This document shows positions 62,083 through 64,000 of a stretch of 64,000 nt of DNA, in pieces. The translations under genes were made by a program, and so were the position numbers. The notes below the pieces were generated by a model. That model worked only from the letters and a program-made list of their open reading frames with translations, was not told the DNA's origin and did not search any database. Numbering within the stretch: position 1 is the stretch's first letter; every line of letters starts with the position of its first letter. This DNA is from Neorhizobium sp. SHOUNA12A (lineage in GTDB: Bacteria; Pseudomonadota; Alphaproteobacteria; Rhizobiales; Rhizobiaceae). The stretch lies in contig NZ_JALBGV010000002.1 in assembly GCF_023006505.1 (NCBI RefSeq), positions 124,001 through 188,000 on the forward strand, written 5' to 3'.

Positions 62083-62532
62083 TCATTTCGTGGCTGGACG
62101 GGGAGCCTCGCGGGCCAGCAGCCCCTCGGCCAGCCGCCGGCGGGCTTCGAGAGGCAGTCCCTGCGCAAATTCCACGGCCCGGTCTTCGGTGGCGGCGCGC
62201 ACGGCAATCTCCGCCCGGCGCGCGCGGTCCAGCGCACTTGCCAGAGCCTTTGCGTCGAGTTCCGGTTCGCCCATCAGCGCGGCAGCCTCTATACGGGCCT
62301 GGCGCGCTTCCAGTGAAGTCTGGCGTACCGTGCGGCGAGCATCGTTCATGGCGCGTTGAAAGGCCTCCCGATCATCCTTGGAGAGTTGCTCGCCAGCGAG
62401 CGGCATTCGGGTAACGGCGGGCGGCGGGTCTGTCCTCAGATAGACCAGCCCGGCACCTGCAAGCGCACAGATGAGGAACGTGTTGAGCGCAAGCAGTGAA
62501 ATCACCAGCCTTCTGAATTGGATGTCGGTCAT
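62083..62532 (-). CDS. Spy/CpxP-like periplasmic sensor protein (heavy-metal-sensor type)
   Basis: A 149-residue membrane-anchored protein: one N-terminal membrane segment (LVISLLALNTFLICALAGAGLVYL) and a long helical periplasmic part (SKDDREAFQRAMNDARRTVRQTS...), as in CnrX/ZraP/Spy-like sensors. Its ATG overlaps the stop of the anti-sigma gene (ATGA). It probably senses an envelope stress and signals through the adjacent anti-sigma protein. Confidence 0.7.
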   Translation of the reverse strand: MTDIQFRRLVISLLALNTFLICALAGAGLVYLRTDPPPAVTRMPLAGEQLSKDDREAFQRAMNDARRTVRQTSLEARQARIEAAALMGEPELDAKALASALDRARRAEIAVRAATEDRAVEFAQGLPLEARRRLAEGLLAREAPRPATK

Positions 62533-62966
62533 GGTGCCTCCTGCGTCCACTCACTGTCGGACTGCAATTCGCCGAACGCGGTCATGGTGCCGTTCAGGGA
62601 AAGAGCAGGCGGGGGCGTGACGACGACGACCGCGACGGCGCCCGTCAGGCCGCCGGCAAGCCCGACCCCGATCAATCCGGCGCTGATCGCCCAGCGACGC
62701 AATCTCGTCCTTCTGGCGAGCCATGTTTCGCCATCGGCGAGAATGCTGGCCGTCAGGCGGGTTGAAGGCGAGGGCGACTGCAGACGGGATAAGACCGCGT
62801 CGAGCTGATCGGCATCCGTCATCAGCACGCGGCCTTCCTCGGTTTCCATGAAAGAGACCGCGCCATCCCTGACAGTGTCGGGCCAACGATGGGGGCTCGA
62901 TCCATAGGCATCGATCAGGGCCCGAAAGGCCTCGCGATCGATCGAAGGTGCTTTTTTCTCGGTCAT
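62529..62966 (-). CDS. probable anti-sigma factor (single membrane segment)
   Basis: A 145-residue protein with an N-terminal cytoplasmic helical part (DREAFRALIDAYGSSPHRWP) and one membrane segment (WAISAGLIGVGLAGGLTGAVAVVVV), followed by a short periplasmic tail. It is coupled by ATGA overlaps to the sigma gene upstream and the sensor-like gene downstream, the normal arrangement for an ECF sigma/anti-sigma pair. There is no zinc-binding HxxxCxxC motif. Confidence 0.7.
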   Translation of the reverse strand: MTEKKAPSIDREAFRALIDAYGSSPHRWPDTVRDGAVSFMETEEGRVLMTDADQLDAVLSRLQSPSPSTRLTASILADGETWLARRTRLRRWAISAGLIGVGLAGGLTGAVAVVVVTPPPALSLNGTMTAFGELQSDSEWTQEAP

Positions 62967-63508
62967 GTCATTTCTCCGTTCAAGATCACCCGTAACGTTC
63001 GGCGTCCCCTTGCCAGCAAGCTCTCGAGCGCATCGACCTTGATTTGCATCACGTCCGCCGCATCGCGATTGGACATGTCCTGATAATACACCAGAATGAT
63101 CGCTTCCCGCTGGCGTGGCGCCAGGCTTTGCAGTGCGCGCTGCACCGTTTCGCCATCCCGGTCGTCGGACAACAATCCGGCGTCGGGCAACGGGCCATGG
63201 TCAACCATCTCCGGAGCCTCCGCGACGAGGATATCCCTTCGGCGGCGAAGTCGGTCGTAGCATAAGTTGAGCACGACCCGATGAGCCCAGGTGTCAAACT
63301 TCGCTCTTCCCTGTCGCCAGCCACCTGCATGTTTCCATATGCGTAGAAAAGTTTCCTGAGCGACATCTTCCGCCTCGCCCTTGTCGCCCAGCATGCGCGT
63401 CGCGACCAGCAATATTCTTGGCAGTTTTGCCGCCACCATCTTGCGCATCGCCTGGGGGTCGCCCGAAGCTATACCTTCGACCAGGTCTGCATCAGGGTCG
63501 TCCATCAT
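62963..63508 (-). CDS. ECF-type RNA polymerase sigma factor
   Basis: A 181-residue sigma factor. Region 2 contains AEDVAQETFLRIWKHAGGW (about 64-80) and RVVLNLCYDRLRRRRD. Region 4 contains ALQSLAPRQREAIILVYYQDMSNRDAADVMQI with the HTH. It heads the operon with the anti-sigma, the Spy-like sensor and, after a 75-bp gap, the DUF1800/DUF1501 pair. It probably directs their transcription in response to an envelope signal. The start has a weak RBS (two ATGs in a row). Confidence 0.9.
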   Translation of the reverse strand: MMDDPDADLVEGIASGDPQAMRKMVAAKLPRILLVATRMLGDKGEAEDVAQETFLRIWKHAGGWRQGRAKFDTWAHRVVLNLCYDRLRRRRDILVAEAPEMVDHGPLPDAGLLSDDRDGETVQRALQSLAPRQREAIILVYYQDMSNRDAADVMQIKVDALESLLARGRRTLRVILNGEMT

Positions 63509-63568
63509 CAGTCCGATTCTTTACGGTCGATCAGCACGCGAGAATCTATCCCACTATCCGATCGAAGG

Positions 63569-63583
63569 ATGAACAACGTTCAT
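63569..63583. promoter_or_regulatory. 15-bp palindrome upstream of the sigma-factor gene
   Basis: ATGAACAACGTTCAT has perfect 6-bp arms ATGAAC/GTTCAT around AAC, 61 bp upstream of the sigma start. It may be an operator or the spacer of an autoregulated promoter. The remaining region up to 63747 has no other recognised element. Confidence 0.4.
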
Positions 63584-63747
63584 GACAACCCTGTCGAGGC
63601 AATCCTTGGCTTCCATACCGCTTAAACGCACCGACCTGGCAAATCCGTCTCTGGAATTCTTGAAAATCTGCCAAGCATCCGGAGCGTGACAGAGGGGGCG
63701 GCGCATGCGCCTTCGCGATCGTTACGCTTTCGTCGCAAGGGAAATGA

Positions 63748-64000
63748 TCAGACGAGGTAATGAATATGCGGCCGCGAATGATGCGGTGACGCCTCGACCC
63801 GCGCCTCGACGGAAAATACGTCCCTGAGCAGAGCTTCGGTCATCACCTCTTCCGGCGCCCCGCACGCGACGATCCTGCCATTTTGCATGATGATCAGTTG
63901 GTCGCAGAACATCGCTGCATGATTGAGGTCGTGAAGCGCGATGATGCTCGTCATCGGCAGGCCGGAAACCAGCCGCATCAGGCCGATCTGATGCTGGATA
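63748..64000 (-). CDS. C-terminal part of an ABC transporter ATPase (FecE/HmuV type), cut by window edge
   Basis: The visible 84 codons carry the H-loop region (TSIIALHDLNHAAMFCDQLI) and the tail MQNGRIVACGAPEEVMTEALLRDVF, which is characteristic of siderophore/haem/B12-type import ATPases. Upstream codons (IQHQIGL) continue beyond the edge, so the start is outside. It ends with a His-rich PHHSRPHIHYLV tail. It is unrelated to the sigma operon except by position. Confidence 0.85.
   Translation of the reverse strand, partial: IQHQIGLMRLVSGLPMTSIIALHDLNHAAMFCDQLIIMQNGRIVACGAPEEVMTEALLRDVFSVEARVEASPHHSRPHIHYLV

Noticed and set aside
1..64000. Possible tRNA or rRNA genes and CRISPR arrays.
   Set aside because: No cloverleaf-like sequence was noticed, and no regular short repeats with spacers. 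The only direct repeats found are the 30-bp pair at 53714 and the ~120-bp pair around the island.

Overview
The window looks like a GC-rich replicon of an alphaproteobacterium of the order Hyphomicrobiales (Rhizobium/Agrobacterium-type). The reasons are codon use, the density of ABC importers, the GCG_CRPN-type small protein, and the many catabolic operons with their own LacI, IclR or GntR regulators. No rRNA, tRNA, CRISPR array or replication origin was seen. The gene families are typical of the accessory chromid or megaplasmid of such bacteria, but that placement is inference.

Region by region. (1) 1-5650: a LacI-controlled ferric/organophosphate-type ABC importer (binding protein, fused double permease, ATPase), with paired LacI-type operators in the divergent promoter. 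(2) 5693-19960: an IclR-controlled catabolic block containing a DUF6282 hydrolase, quinone oxidoreductase, cupin, beta-keto-acid cleavage enzyme (BKACE), HpcH/HpaI aldolase, SDR, a TctBA/TctC tripartite transporter, an NTF2-like protein, a two-subunit molybdenum hydroxylase and a GST. Four copies of one palindrome, GTTYC-N7-GRAAC, lie in its promoter regions and probably define the IclR regulon. (3) 20003-38984: the most interesting part, a dsz-like organosulfur locus. A seven-gene minus-strand operon encodes a DszA/NtaA-like flavin monooxygenase, two DszB-like proteins, a DszC-like acyl-CoA-dehydrogenase-fold monooxygenase and three redox enzymes. A divergent operon encodes a dipeptide-type ABC importer and an aldo/keto reductase. 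Nearby are an amidohydrolase plus an SsuD-like monooxygenase, a solute-binding protein, a second DszC-like protein and a small serine hydrolase. Both DszB-like proteins lack signal peptides and keep the Cys-His-Arg positions of the desulfinase DszB, so they are probably enzymes and not transporter binding proteins.

(4) 38981-51451: a DUF6880 protein, then a uronate-oligosaccharide locus. It has a MalFG-type sugar importer with its ATPase and binding protein, YesL, a GH88 unsaturated-uronyl hydrolase, a DUF2264 protein, and divergently a heparinase II/III-like lyase with a possible carbohydrate-binding protein. (5) 51452-55181: a small decayed island bounded by an imperfect direct repeat of about 120 bp. 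It holds an HTH protein, a hypothetical protein, remnants of a zeta-type toxin, its presumed partner and a tyrosine recombinase, and an intact Fic protein preceded by a 30-bp repeat pair. (6) 55182-57857: an FCD-type GntR regulator and a divergent two-domain protein (hexapeptide acyltransferase plus an alpha-helical domain). These may once have been contiguous with region 4. (7) 57858-64000: small conserved or exported proteins; a sigma factor/anti-sigma/sensor-like trio followed by DUF1800 and DUF1501 proteins; and the C-terminal end of a siderophore- or haem-type ABC ATPase cut by the window edge.

Long antisense ORFs are abundant because of the high third-position GC; they were treated as shadows. 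Product names rest on motif recognition by eye. No database search was possible.
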